From contig CADFJN010000031.1 of the NCBI GenBank assembly GCA_902834555.1, positions 1 through 19,034 on the forward strand: a DNA stretch of 19,034 nucleotides, read 5' to 3'. This document shows, one piece after another, positions 7,128-15,520 of this stretch. The notes beneath the pieces are model-generated. The model searched no databases, had not been told where the DNA came from, and was given only the letters and a program-made list of their open reading frames with translations. Positions within the stretch are counted from its first letter, which is position 1; the number at the start of each line of letters is the position of its first letter. The position numbers were made by a program, and so were the translations under genes. Source of the stretch: Atopobiaceae bacterium. Its GTDB lineage: Bacteria; Actinomycetota; Coriobacteriia; Coriobacteriales; Atopobiaceae.

Positions 7128-10100
7128 TCAGATAATATCTGAATTAGTAAGTGGATGGGATGTAGTTCCGCCAACGGTCGAAAAACCCTCTCGACGGGTG
7201 TATCGGAGTTGTTTGCCGAGAAGATCCGCTTCCAAGACGCCAGGTTCGACTTCATCCATAGGGAGCAGCAGCCTTCCCGCGAGCCAAGGAGACTCCTGCC
7301 AGCAGCGAACATACATGCCGCTGCGCCTCTCCAGCTCCTCGATGCATGAATCTATCTGCGGCAAAGGGCAAACAGACAGCGGTAGCCTCACGGCACACTG
7401 GGCTAACAAAAGAGACTGCTCCCTACTCGGCTCAAAATCTGTTGGCAGCTCTTCTCCCCTCTCGACCTTCTTGTCACCAACCCATGGCAGCAGCGAAATT
7501 CCATCATCGGGCCTCTTTCGAACAAGTAGCACCTCGACGGTTTCCTGCGTGTCGCGAACCGCCCGTTGTCCGCGGTCTTCGTCCCGCGAATCATCGGTAA
7601 CCGCCCGGGTCTGATCGCTCAGGTTTACAAGCGACCACTCGTTCTGAATCGCGTGCGGCAGCTCTGCCAAAAGACACGTTTGGGCCCTGTGAACCTTGGA
7701 GGCAAACTTCTCGTCTCTCTTTGACCTTTGGGACGCATACTCTTCCAACCAGGAATCTGGAATGGCGTTCTGGACATCGTCCGAGTAGGCGGTCCTTACA
7801 AGCCCGGGGATGTCGTATGGAAGCGCAATTGATGTCTCGCTATCCATGGTGTCAAGCCCAAGGACAGCAAGAGACTCCGTAAGGGTAGCCTTGTCATACA
7901 CACGAGTCAGACCCTGTGCGAATTCAGGACCCTTATCCCCGAACGAAGAGACTCCCCGTACATAACACGTAGCGGTTCGAAGCGATGCGGGCCTGTCGCA
8001 TTCGCCCTTCCCACGATGATGTCGATGTGTCCTTCCAAGCCTCTGCAGCACTAGGTCGACCGGCGCGATATCGGTTACCAGAAGGTCGAAGTCTATATCC
8101 AGCGACTGCTCAAGCACTTGCGTACCAGCAACAATTAGAAGCCTCGGCCGTTTTCCGTTGGCAGTAGTCGCCTGGGAACCAAGTAGGTCCCTGAGCACCC
8201 TCTCGTTCTCCATTCGGTCAATGTCCATGAATCGAGAATGGTCGAGCATGACCGCCTTATCGCCAAAGCGAGCGACAAGCGTGCGTTCCACCTCTTGGGC
8301 GCGGCCAACGGTATCGCATATCACACCTGCACAGCCACCGCCAGACAGGCGATCCGCAAGGAGGCCTGCGAGCGTTTCGACGCTGTCATCGACAAGGGAC
8401 ACTTCTACGCTAATGGCACGGCCAGATGGCTTGGTCTCTATGCTTCTCGCAGCGTCTCCGTTCGAATAGGTGATGAGAGGATATGCGTCGTCATCCCTAT
8501 TTGAGAGAACCGCCCTGCCATTCTCGTTCTTGGCCCGTGCCTCTTCGGCCGAGGTATCCGAGAGCCCCCGGCCTTCGAGATACTTGGAAACCATCTCATT
8601 GCGCTGGCTGGTAGGCAGCGTTGCGGAAAGCAGAATAACCGGGACGCGCCAGTATCCAAGCCATTGGAGAAACACGTTGAGGTACTGCCGCATGTAGAGG
8701 TCATAGGCGTGGCATTCGTCGATAACAACCACCTTGTTTGCCAAGGCCAGTTGCCTTAGCGAAAGGTGCTTCATGTTCAAGGCGCCCATTAGCACCTGGT
8801 CTACGGTGCAGACGACAAAGTTCGAAAGCATTCCTCGCTTGCGACCAAACATCCAATCCGAGACCAAGACGTCATCTGCCCTTGAGCGGCCGTTCTCGTC
8901 CACCATGTCAACGCCAACCTCAAAACGAGACGTTTGGCGCGAGCGGCGAATGAGGCCCTGGAAATGCTCGTTAAGCCGAGCCTTGCCATGTGCGAGATAA
9001 ATATCTTTGTCAGGACCAGAACCATCATGTGGAAGACGCTCGAGCCAAGACTCCACACGATCAAACATTGCATCTGTGGTGGCCATGGTTGGGAGAGCCA
9101 CGCACACGCCGCTCAAGCCATATCTCCACGCGAGTAGTTCCCCTGCAGAAAGGGCAGCTTCGGTTTTGCCCTCTCCCATGGGAGCTTCTATTACCATGAT
9201 GCCGGGCTCATCCAGCTCCCAGGCAACGCGAGCGGCTGCTACCTGAATAGGCCGCGGTTTGGCACCCTTGGGAAGTGCGAACCTCTCGGCAAAGAACTGG
9301 TCAAAGGGCAGAACGTCCGGACGCGACTCTGACCAGGCGGGCAGGATAGAGGCGGCATCCCATGCCTTGGCGCACCGAGTTTCGAGATCGATACGACCAT
9401 CTTCGTCTTCCCCAAACAGAGAGATAAGCGGAAAGATGTCCTGGTCGCTCGCAATCCAGTCGGTCATGATAACCAAGCCGGTGAGAATGCTCTCGGTTGC
9501 AATGGTAAGACGATGGTTTGCCAGGCGAGGAACGTCACCCTCAGAGAGATCCGCCAGGCGAAGGGCATACAAGATCAGCTCCTCTTGGACACGAACCCAA
9601 TCCGCGGAGCCCTCGCCGCCCCATCCAAGGGGAATTATGTCTTTCTCTGCATCACCGAGACGCGACGTGGAGGGAAATCGCCCATGATGCGCTCCGACAA
9701 TGCACGAAATGGCAGACGCTTGCTTCTTTGCCTGTCTCCTCGCTTGTCTTCCCTGCACATCTCCAGCAAAGCCATGCTCTTTGAGGTACTTAGTGAGCAG
9801 CACTTCGCCAGCAATTGGATGCGTTGGACAGGGTCTGCCAGAGCGGTCATGTCGAATGACTAGTCCCGCATGTTCCGGCTTCCACAGAATGTCGCCTTCT
9901 CCACCCGGCCTAAAAGACAGCCCCTTGACCTGAAAGGCAGGCGTGGCCTTCCCAATGTCATGAACTCCCGCAAGGAACACGAACAGCGACCGCGCGAGCG
10001 CCTCGTCCCCATCAAGTGCCCGCTCGATGATCCCCTTGGAGGAACGTGGCACCCAGCTGTCCCACAATCGCGATGCCACTCCAGCGGAGTCTGCCATATG

Positions 10101-10205
10101 TACGTAGAGCGGCAGCCAGCGCTCTCCCATCCCATAGTCCGACTTTCCCCAGAGGGAACGCGCCTGATAAGAGAGCGACACATCAAACTTTGCATCCGCT
10201 GTCAT
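7128..10205 (-). CDS. cas3: Cas3 nuclease-helicase, type I-E
   Basis: This is the 1,025-aa effector that Cascade recruits to nick, unwind and degrade the target DNA. The N-terminal HD nuclease has H36 (YVHMADSAG), H82-D83 (GVHDIGK) and H173-H174 (GAHHGRFPS). The SF2 helicase has Walker A APMGEGKT (341-348), the DECH box (496-499), SAT (527-529) and motif VI QRLGRTHR (721-728). All key residues are present, so it should be active. The ATG at 10205 is chosen because GAAGGGAG lies just upstream and the family N-terminus (FDVSLSYQARSLWGKS) begins there. The frame is open to 10310, but those 35 residues look unlike Cas3 and have no clear ribosome binding site. It is the first gene of the cas run. 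The stop lies 123 bp before cse1. Confidence 0.97.
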   Translation of the reverse strand: MTADAKFDVSLSYQARSLWGKSDYGMGERWLPLYVHMADSAGVASRLWDSWVPRSSKGIIERALDGDEALARSLFVFLAGVHDIGKATPAFQVKGLSFRPGGEGDILWKPEHAGLVIRHDRSGRPCPTHPIAGEVLLTKYLKEHGFAGDVQGRQARRQAKKQASAISCIVGAHHGRFPSTSRLGDAEKDIIPLGWGGEGSADWVRVQEELILYALRLADLSEGDVPRLANHRLTIATESILTGLVIMTDWIASDQDIFPLISLFGEDEDGRIDLETRCAKAWDAASILPAWSESRPDVLPFDQFFAERFALPKGAKPRPIQVAAARVAWELDEPGIMVIEAPMGEGKTEAALSAGELLAWRYGLSGVCVALPTMATTDAMFDRVESWLERLPHDGSGPDKDIYLAHGKARLNEHFQGLIRRSRQTSRFEVGVDMVDENGRSRADDVLVSDWMFGRKRGMLSNFVVCTVDQVLMGALNMKHLSLRQLALANKVVVIDECHAYDLYMRQYLNVFLQWLGYWRVPVILLSATLPTSQRNEMVSKYLEGRGLSDTSAEEARAKNENGRAVLSNRDDDAYPLITYSNGDAARSIETKPSGRAISVEVSLVDDSVETLAGLLADRLSGGGCAGVICDTVGRAQEVERTLVARFGDKAVMLDHSRFMDIDRMENERVLRDLLGSQATTANGKRPRLLIVAGTQVLEQSLDIDFDLLVTDIAPVDLVLQRLGRTHRHHRGKGECDRPASLRTATCYVRGVSSFGDKGPEFAQGLTRVYDKATLTESLAVLGLDTMDSETSIALPYDIPGLVRTAYSDDVQNAIPDSWLEEYASQRSKRDEKFASKVHRAQTCLLAELPHAIQNEWSLVNLSDQTRAVTDDSRDEDRGQRAVRDTQETVEVLLVRKRPDDGISLLPWVGDKKVERGEELPTDFEPSREQSLLLAQCAVRLPLSVCPLPQIDSCIEELERRSGMYVRCWQESPWLAGRLLLPMDEVEPGVLEADLLGKQLRYTRREGFSTVGGTTSHPLTNSDII

Positions 10206-10742
10206 GCTGACTCCCTTCGCGGGACAGGGCGGAACCCTTTTAGGAACCTTGTCCACACTCTGGCACAAGCACGCGACATTAATAAGGCCATCAGGCAAGC
10301 GGAGTCGCATATGCCTCTAAGGGACAAAGGGCCCGCGGCAGCAGAGATCAGTTTGTTCTCGCACTGGCGACAGCGGCTTGCATTCATTCAAACCAGACAG
10401 CACTTCACGCAACGGGGAATCGCAAAAGCGCTCGCAGATGCAGCCATGTGAGCGTTGTATATTTGTGCGAAGAGCTGCGGAAAGAGATCATGGCACTCCG
10501 GCGATAAACCGCGCTCGCATTTTCCCAGTTGGCCGCTCACGACGTACGACCCGAGCGCCGCTTACACCCCGCCGTACCCCCTGCGGGCCCCATCCTCACT
10601 CACTTCCTGGCTTCCAGCTGGCAGCAGTTTTGGTGAGAATCTTTATGTGACTGCGACGCCATAGCAATTACCTGACTTGCGGTCCATCAGGCTTCGAACC
10701 ATTTTGTACTTGGGGTACCCCTGAAAAACCGTAGCCCAATCG
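10206..10742. other. Non-coding region upstream of cas3
   Basis: This 537-bp stretch has no convincing gene on either strand. It must hold the promoter of the cas operon. Weak minus-strand candidates are a TATACA box at 10461-10456 and a TATTAA box at 10284-10279, neither with a good -35. Its right part (about 10,619-10,739) is copy A of an element that also occurs upstream of rmlA. No repeat-like hairpin of the kind seen between cas3 and cse1 was found here. Confidence 0.6.
10619..10739. repeat. Diverged intergenic element, copy A
   Basis: Four blocks are shared, in the same order and with nearly the same spacing, with copy B at 14,539-14,661: TGGCAGCAGTTTT, CTGACTTGCGGTC, TTTGTACTTGGGG and AAAACCGTAGCCCAA. 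The distance between the first and third blocks is 71 nt here and 72 nt in copy B. Here the third block continues into the palindrome GGGGTACCCC. On the minus strand the element lies upstream of cas3. Confidence 0.75.
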
Positions 10743-10777
10743 AAAAATGAGGCGGGGCGCCCATGCAACCCCGCCTC
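10743..10777 (-). terminator. Rho-independent terminator of the rml operon
   Basis: On the minus strand a perfect 9-bp stem, GAGGCGGGG (10777-10769) with CCCCGCCTC (10757-10749), encloses an 11-nt loop and is followed by ATTTTT (10748-10743). It lies about 65 bp past the rmlCD stop codon and isolates the rml operon from cas3. Confidence 0.93.
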
Positions 10778-10840
10778 TCAATTACGTATTCAGACAGTCC
10801 AAGTGCCCGGAGTCAGCTATCGGGCAATGAAACAACGACT

Positions 10841-12306
10841 CTATCGCGGGCCGAGCAGAGAGGCCAGGTACTCCTTGAGCTCCTGCTCCCAGTCGGGCAT
10901 GCGGAACCCCGTGGCCTCCAGCTTAGCAAGATCGAGCGCGGAGTGGACGGGGCGCGGGGCCACGGGGCCGGCGGCGCCGGCGTAGTACTCCGCCGTCGAG
11001 ACGGGCACCACCGCGTCGCCGTTGCCGTTGGCGGCCTCGAAGCACGCCCGGGCGATGTCCGCCCAGGAGCGCACCGCGCCGGAGCCCGTGCAGTCGTAGG
11101 TGCCGTAGGGGGCGTGCGAGTCCAGGAGATGGAATATGGCCGCGGCCATGTCGCGCGTGAAGGTGAGGCGGCCCAGCTGGTCGTCCACGACCGTGACATG
11201 GTCCAGCCTGTCCTCCGGGTCGGCGACCCTGTCGCTCAGGCCCACCATGGTGCGCACGAAGTTGCGCCCGTCGCCGATCACCCAGGAGCTGCGCAGGATG
11301 TAATGCCTCGGGCAGCCCGCCACGGCGAGGTCGCCCGCGGCCTTGGACTGGCCGTAGACGGAGAGGGGCGAGAGGGGCTCCCCCTCGTCGTGCACCTCGC
11401 GGGTGCCGTCGAAGACGTAGTCGCTGGAGACGTGCACGAGCGTGATCCCGTGCTCCGCGCAGGTCCGGGCGAGGAGCGCCGGCCCGGTCGCGTTGGCCGC
11501 CCAGGCGGACAGGCGCCCCCCGGGGGTCTCGGCCCTGTCGACCGCCGTGTAGGCTCCGCAGTTGACCACGGTGCCGTAGAGGTCCCAGTCGTATGCGTCG
11601 TACTGGGCGGGGTCGGAGAAGTCGAAGGTGTCGATGTCGCAGAAGTCGAAGGTGCCCGAGACGCCCCTCTCCTCGGCGAGCGCCCGCACGGCCCTCCCCA
11701 GCTGGCCGTTGCAGCCCGTGACGAGCGTGCGCCTCGGCGCCATGGGGACGACGTCCGCGAGCATCGGGTGCCCCTTGTCCGCCTCCGAGAGCGTGGCCTC
11801 GGAGAGCGGGATGGGCCAGTCGATGCCGAGCGCGGGGTCGGCGAGGTTCACGAACGTGTACGTCTTCTTCAGCTCCGCGGACCAGTGGGCGTCCACGAGG
11901 TAGGTGTAGACGGTGCCGTCCTCCAGCGCCTGGAAGGAGTTGCCGACGCCGCGCGGGACGTAGATGGCCCTCGAGGGGTCGAGCCTCGTGGTGAAGACCC
12001 TCCCGTAGGTCCCGCTCCCCTGGCGCAGGTCCACCCACGCGCCGAAGACGGAGCCGCACCCCACGGAGACGAACTTGTCCCAGGGCTCGGCATGGATTCC
12101 GCGGGTGACGCCGCGCTCCGCGTTGAAGGACACGTTGTTCTGCACGACGCGGAGGTCGGGGACGCCGAGCGCGACCATCTTGGCCCTCTGCCAGTTCTCC
12201 TTGAACCAGCCGCGGGGGTCGCCGTGGACGGCGAGCTCCACCACCTTGAGCCCCCTATGCCGGTCTCCTCGACCCTGAGGTCCTTCTCGAACTGAATGCC
12301 TGACAT
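10841..12306 (-). CDS. rmlCD: Bifunctional dTDP-4-dehydrorhamnose 3,5-epimerase / reductase (RmlC-RmlD fusion), apparent frameshift near its N-terminus
   Basis: The fused protein would be 488 aa and catalyse the last two steps to dTDP-L-rhamnose. The RmlC part (about 1-180) has GVTRGIHAEPWDK with the catalytic His at 72. The RmlD part (about 190-488) has the NAD(P)H loop GCNGQLG (198-204), SSDYVFDG (294-301) and YGQSK (catalytic Tyr 318, Lys 322). The N-terminal residues MSGIQFEKDLRVEETGI are encoded from an ATG at 12306 with GGGGGAG upstream, but in a different frame from the rest. The two frames meet at a run of five Gs (12255-12251); a sixth G would restore GGLKVVELAV. As the sequence stands, only an internal GTG such as the one at 12244 would give an in-frame product, 467 aa long. 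The gene follows rmlB after 10 bp. Confidence 0.9.
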
Positions 12307-12316
12307 GCCTCTCCCC

Positions 12317-13336
12317 CTACTGGCCCTGCGCCGCGTACCTGGCCTCGGTGGCCTCCTTGGCCGGGCGCCACCAGCCCTCGTGCTCCTCGTACCACTCGAT
12401 CGTCTGAGCGAGGCCCTCGCGGAAGTCCGTGTGGAGCGGCCTCCAGCCGAGCTCCCGCTCCAGCTTCGTCGGGTCGATCGCGTAGCGGCGGTCGTGGCCG
12501 GGGCGGTCGCGCACCCAGTCGAAGTCGTCCTCGGGCCGGCCCATCTGGCGGAGTATCTCGCGCAGGACCTCGATGTTGCTCCTCTCGCCGTCGGCGCCCA
12601 CGAGGTAGGTCTCGCCCACGCGGCCCCTCGCGAGGATGTCCCAGACGGCGCGGGAGTGGTCCTCGGTGTGGATCCAGTCGCGCACGTTCTCGCCCGTGCC
12701 GTAGAGCTTGGGGCGGATGCCGCAGAGGACGTTTGTTATCTGCCTCGGGATGAACTTCTCCACGTGCTGGTAGGGCCCGTAGTTGTTGGAGCAGTTGGAT
12801 ATCGTGGCGCGGATGCCGTAGGTCCTCGCCCAGGCGCGGACGAGCAGGTCCGAGGACGCCTTGGTCGAGGAGTACGGGCTCGAGGGCCTGTACGGGTCGT
12901 CCGGCTCGAGGCGGCGGGGCTCGCCGAGCGCCAGGTCGCCGTATACCTCGTCCGTGCTCACGTGGTGGAAGCGCACGTCGTACCTGCGGCACGCCTCCAG
13001 GAGGCGGTAGGTGCCCACCACGTTGGTGCGCACGAAGGGCTCCGGGTCCGCGATCGAGTTGTCGTTGTGGGACTCCGCCGCGTAGTGCACGACCGCGTCG
13101 TGGCCGGGGACCAGGCGGTCCAGCAGGCCCGCGTCGCATATGTCCCCCACCACCAGCTTCACCTGCGACTCCGGCAGCCCCGCGATGTTCTCGGGGTTGC
13201 CCGCGTAGGTGAGCTTGTCGAGCACCGTCACGTGCACCTCGGGGCGGTTGGCGGCCACCCAGCGCACGAAGTTCGACCCTATGAAGCCGCAGCCGCCGGT
13301 GACGATTATGTTCCTCGGCTCGAATTCCTCAGCCAT
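12317..13336 (-). CDS. rmlB: dTDP-glucose 4,6-dehydratase
   Basis: This 339-aa short-chain dehydrogenase-fold enzyme converts dTDP-glucose to dTDP-4-keto-6-deoxyglucose, the second step of dTDP-L-rhamnose synthesis. The NAD loop GGCGFIG is at 14-20, HYAAESHNDNSI at about 84-95, the active-site STDE at 127-130 (D129 and E130 are the dehydration pair), and YxxxK is Y155/K159 in PYSSTKASSD. NYGPYQHVEKFIPRQITN is also typical of RmlB. The gene begins 3 bp after the rmlA stop and ends 10 bp before rmlCD. Its base composition is clearly richer in GC than the cas genes. Confidence 0.97.
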   Translation of the reverse strand: MAEEFEPRNIIVTGGCGFIGSNFVRWVAANRPEVHVTVLDKLTYAGNPENIAGLPESQVKLVVGDICDAGLLDRLVPGHDAVVHYAAESHNDNSIADPEPFVRTNVVGTYRLLEACRRYDVRFHHVSTDEVYGDLALGEPRRLEPDDPYRPSSPYSSTKASSDLLVRAWARTYGIRATISNCSNNYGPYQHVEKFIPRQITNVLCGIRPKLYGTGENVRDWIHTEDHSRAVWDILARGRVGETYLVGADGERSNIEVLREILRQMGRPEDDFDWVRDRPGHDRRYAIDPTKLERELGWRPLHTDFREGLAQTIEWYEEHEGWWRPAKEATEARYAAQGQ

Positions 13337-13339
13337 TCC

Positions 13340-14242
13340 CTACTCCCCCGTCCTTCCGTCGGGCACGATTCCGCCCTCGGCCACGGCCCGGAGGTGCTGG
13401 CCGTATGCGGACTTGCCGTACCTCCCCGCCGCGCCGAGCAGCTCGTCCCTGCCTATCCAGCCGTTCTCGAACGCGATCTCCTCGGGCACCGAGACGGGCA
13501 GGTCCTGCGCCTCCTCGACGATGCGCACGAACTGGCCCGCCTCGAAGAGCGACTCCATGGTCCCTGTGTCGAGCCAGGCATAGCCGCGCCCCAGCGTCAC
13601 CACGTCGAGTGTGCCGTCCTCGAGGTACATGCGGTTGAGGTCGGTGATCTCGTACTCCCCGCGGGCGGAGGGCGTCACGCGCTCCGCGTACTCGGTGACG
13701 CGCTCGTCGTAGAAGTAGAGGCCCGTCACGGCGTAGCTGCTCTTGGGGTGCGCCGGCTTCTCCTCGATCGAGACCGCGTTGTAGTCGGCGTCGAACTCCA
13801 CCACGCCGAAGCGCTCCGGGTCGTCCACGCGGTAGCCGAAGACCGTCGCGCGGCCGGCCTCCGCGCTCGCCGCCGCGCGGCGCAGGTGGCGCGAGAGGCC
13901 GTTGCCGTAGAAGATGTTGTCGCCCAGGGCCAGCGCGCACGGGCCGCCCGCCACGAATTCCCTGCCGTAGTGGGAGGCGCGCGCCAGGCCGTCGGGCTCG
14001 GGCTGCACCGCGTAGGAGAGGGAGACGCCGAACTGGGAGCCGTCGCCCAACAGGCGCTCGAAGTTGGGCGTGTCCTGCGGCGTCGAGATGATGAGGACGT
14101 CGCGGATGCCCGCGAGCATGAGCGTGGAGAGCGGGTAGTAGATCATGGGCTTGTCGTAGACCGGCAGCAGCTGCCTGCTCGTCACGCTCGTGAGCGGGTA
14201 CAGGCGCGTGCCGGAGCCGCCCGCCAGGATGATGCCCTTCAT
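13340..14242 (-). CDS. rmlA: Glucose-1-phosphate thymidylyltransferase
   Basis: This 300-aa enzyme joins glucose-1-phosphate and dTTP to make dTDP-glucose, the first step of the rhamnose pathway. The nucleotidyltransferase signature GGSGTRLYPLT is at 8-18, followed by LLPVYDKPMIYYPLSTLM, ALGDNIFYGNGL, EEKPAHPKSSYAVTGLYFYD and YAWLDTGTMESL, all typical of RmlA. The ATG at 14242 starts the protein directly at the family N-terminus MKGIILAGG, with GAGGAG about 10 bases upstream. It is the first gene of rmlA-rmlB-rmlCD. The frame is open upstream to 14530, but those residues are not RmlA-like. Confidence 0.97.
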   Translation of the reverse strand: MKGIILAGGSGTRLYPLTSVTSRQLLPVYDKPMIYYPLSTLMLAGIRDVLIISTPQDTPNFERLLGDGSQFGVSLSYAVQPEPDGLARASHYGREFVAGGPCALALGDNIFYGNGLSRHLRRAAASAEAGRATVFGYRVDDPERFGVVEFDADYNAVSIEEKPAHPKSSYAVTGLYFYDERVTEYAERVTPSARGEYEITDLNRMYLEDGTLDVVTLGRGYAWLDTGTMESLFEAGQFVRIVEEAQDLPVSVPEEIAFENGWIGRDELLGAAGRYGKSAYGQHLRAVAEGGIVPDGRTGE

Positions 14243-14286
14243 TGCAGACAGCTCCTCTCCAGCCTTGCAATGTCTTGCGCTGTTCA

Positions 14287-14315
14287 ATAATACGCGTGAC
14301 ACATGTAAACTTGAA
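14287..14315 (-). promoter_or_regulatory. Candidate sigma-70 promoter of rmlA
   Basis: On the minus strand TATTAT (14292-14287) matches the -10 consensus at 5 of 6, and TTCAAG (14315-14310) matches the -35 at 3 of 6, with 17 bp between them. This would leave a leader of about 40 nt before the rmlA start. Confidence 0.4.
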
Positions 14316-14378
14316 CCGATAACAGCGAGCCAGCGCGGACACCATGGAAAACGGACGCGCCGAGAGGGGCAGCGGACG

Positions 14379-14417
14379 GGGCCTCCGGGGTCACTTTCAC
14401 GCCCGAGAGGCCCTTTT
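14379..14417 (+). terminator. Terminator-like hairpin on the plus strand
   Basis: GGGCCTC (14379-14385) pairs with GAGGCCC (14407-14413), with an inner CGGG/CCCG stem, and TTTT follows. It has the form of an intrinsic terminator, but no plus-strand gene precedes it. It could end an antisense or upstream transcript, or act as a structured leader for a minus-strand transcript starting further up. Confidence 0.45.
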
Positions 14418-14538
14418 CTACGTGCTTGCTTCGATAATGCATGCTCCAGCGCCAAATCGGCGCCCGAAGGCGCGTTCCCACAGAGAGGGCACAAACCCTT
14501 GCCCGAGGCACCTCTCCCATCCCCCGCCACAGTGCCGG

Positions 14539-14661
14539 TTGGCAGCAGTTTTTTGTTTAACCCCTTATATACCAGACCGCGAGTGGCGATTCTCTGACCT
14601 GCGGTCTGACAATGTTCAAATCAGTTTGTACTTGGGGCACCTCGATAAAACCGTATCCCAA
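14539..14661. repeat. Diverged intergenic element, copy B
   Basis: It shares four blocks with copy A: TTGGCAGCAGTTTT, CTGACCTGCGGTC, TTTGTACTTGGGG and AAAACCGTATCCCAA. The middle block can fold as GACC/GGTC around TGC. Both copies lie upstream of the first gene of a minus-strand operon (rmlA here, cas3 for copy A). Confidence 0.75.
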
Positions 14662-14874
14662 CCGTGAATTCCCGCCAACGCGACATCGCTATGCCAGGCG
14701 AGGCAGCATGCCCAACCCCGATAGAATAGCGTTCGGTTGGGACCTCCCATGAATGTGGCAAGCCGACCGAGCTTCCAGCTCTGCCGAGCCTAACCCACGT
14801 TGCTCGCCAGGGGGCCATTGTTTCATGACGAGGGTCCCGGCCCGTTCCGCGTCGCTTGACCTCACTTGAGGACG

Positions 14875-15432
14875 CTAGCCCAACCGCTTGCACCCTCCCC
14901 ACTCCAGGGGAAGGCCGAGTCCATAGAAGAACGCGGGTTCAGACCCTATCTCCTCCAGTTTGCCGTTTCCGCGCCGAACCCACGATATCCCGCCCGCATC
15001 AGTGAAGGCGCCCTCAGGAGCCGTGCGAACATGCATGCCCGAGCCTCCGGTTGGAAGCCATACATACCAAGTTCCAGGCGGAAGAGTGCCAACACACGTC
15101 CGATAGGGGAAGTCGCGGTCGTTGTCCTCACCTCTCGGCTCTGGACCGGCACCGCTAATTCCGACGCATGTGACAATTACATCGTAGACAGGAGACTCGC
15201 TAGCATTCCGAAGCACGACTTCCTGCCACACGAACCGGTCATCTCTCGGCCAATCAGTTCTATCTCGATGCTCCTCGTACCATAGAGATATCCGCGTCGA
15301 CTGTTTACGCCTCTCCTCTTCCATCCGGAGGATCTTCTCACGGTGTACCTGATATAGGGAGACCATCACGCCAGCCAGAGTGGCAATCCCGATAATGGCT
15401 TGGGCAATCAGGTTTGCAACGTCTATACACAA
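14875..15432 (-). CDS. Hypothetical membrane-anchored protein
   Basis: I do not recognise this gene as a named family. The predicted 185-aa protein starts MCIDVANLIAQ and has one N-terminal transmembrane helix (about IIGIATLAGVMVSLYQV, residues 13-29). A short charged helix follows (REKILRMEEERRKQ), then a soluble domain with VVLRNASESPVYDVIVTC and VGTLPPGTWYVWLP, which suggests a beta-sandwich. The TTG start at 15432 is preferred because GGAGG lies 5 bases upstream; a TTG at 15459 is an alternative. It lies 88 bp after the RloB-family gene on the same strand with no terminator between, so it may be part of that transcript. Proteins of this layout are often annotated as hypothetical in Actinobacteria. 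The function is unknown. Confidence 0.7.
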   Translation of the reverse strand: MCIDVANLIAQAIIGIATLAGVMVSLYQVHREKILRMEEERRKQSTRISLWYEEHRDRTDWPRDDRFVWQEVVLRNASESPVYDVIVTCVGISGAGPEPRGEDNDRDFPYRTCVGTLPPGTWYVWLPTGGSGMHVRTAPEGAFTDAGGISWVRRGNGKLEEIGSEPAFFYGLGLPLEWGGCKRLG

Positions 15433-15520
15433 TTTATCCTCCAGCCGTGCTTGCTCCAAATTCTCAGTGACTCCAGCGATTTACACGTAAACCCACGCAG
15501 GAAACTACTGGTTCGCTTGG

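Larger units (their letters stand above)
14243..14874. other. Non-coding, structure-rich region upstream of rmlA
   Basis: These 632 bp carry no credible gene. Near rmlA is a candidate promoter (14287-14315). Further up are a hairpin with a T-run on the plus strand (14379-14417), two mutually exclusive GC stems (14449-14473), and copy B of the intergenic element (14539-14661). The stretch 14670-14874 shows nothing recognisable apart from a small nested inverted repeat just after the hypothetical gene at 14875, with no T-run. Confidence 0.6.

Noticed and set aside
7784..7792. 9-nt match (AGTAGGCGG) to the mini-CRISPR guide within cas3
   Set aside because: It misses the first two seed positions, lies inside a gene rather than a promoter, and one or two such matches are expected by chance in 19 kb.
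10206..10310. 35-residue N-terminal extension of Cas3
   Set aside because: There is no good ribosome binding site at 10310 and no family similarity, whereas the ATG at 10205 has GAAGGGAG and begins at the family N-terminus.
10763..14290. Very long plus-strand frames (510 and 664 codons) opposite the rml genes
   Set aside because: They lie antisense to well-recognised enzymes, have an Arg/Val/Gly/His-rich composition typical of GC-rich antisense frames, and show no known domain.
14621..14902. 93-codon minus-strand frame between rmlA and the hypothetical gene
   Set aside because: It overlaps the end of the hypothetical gene and copy B of the intergenic element, and has no recognisable domain or good start.
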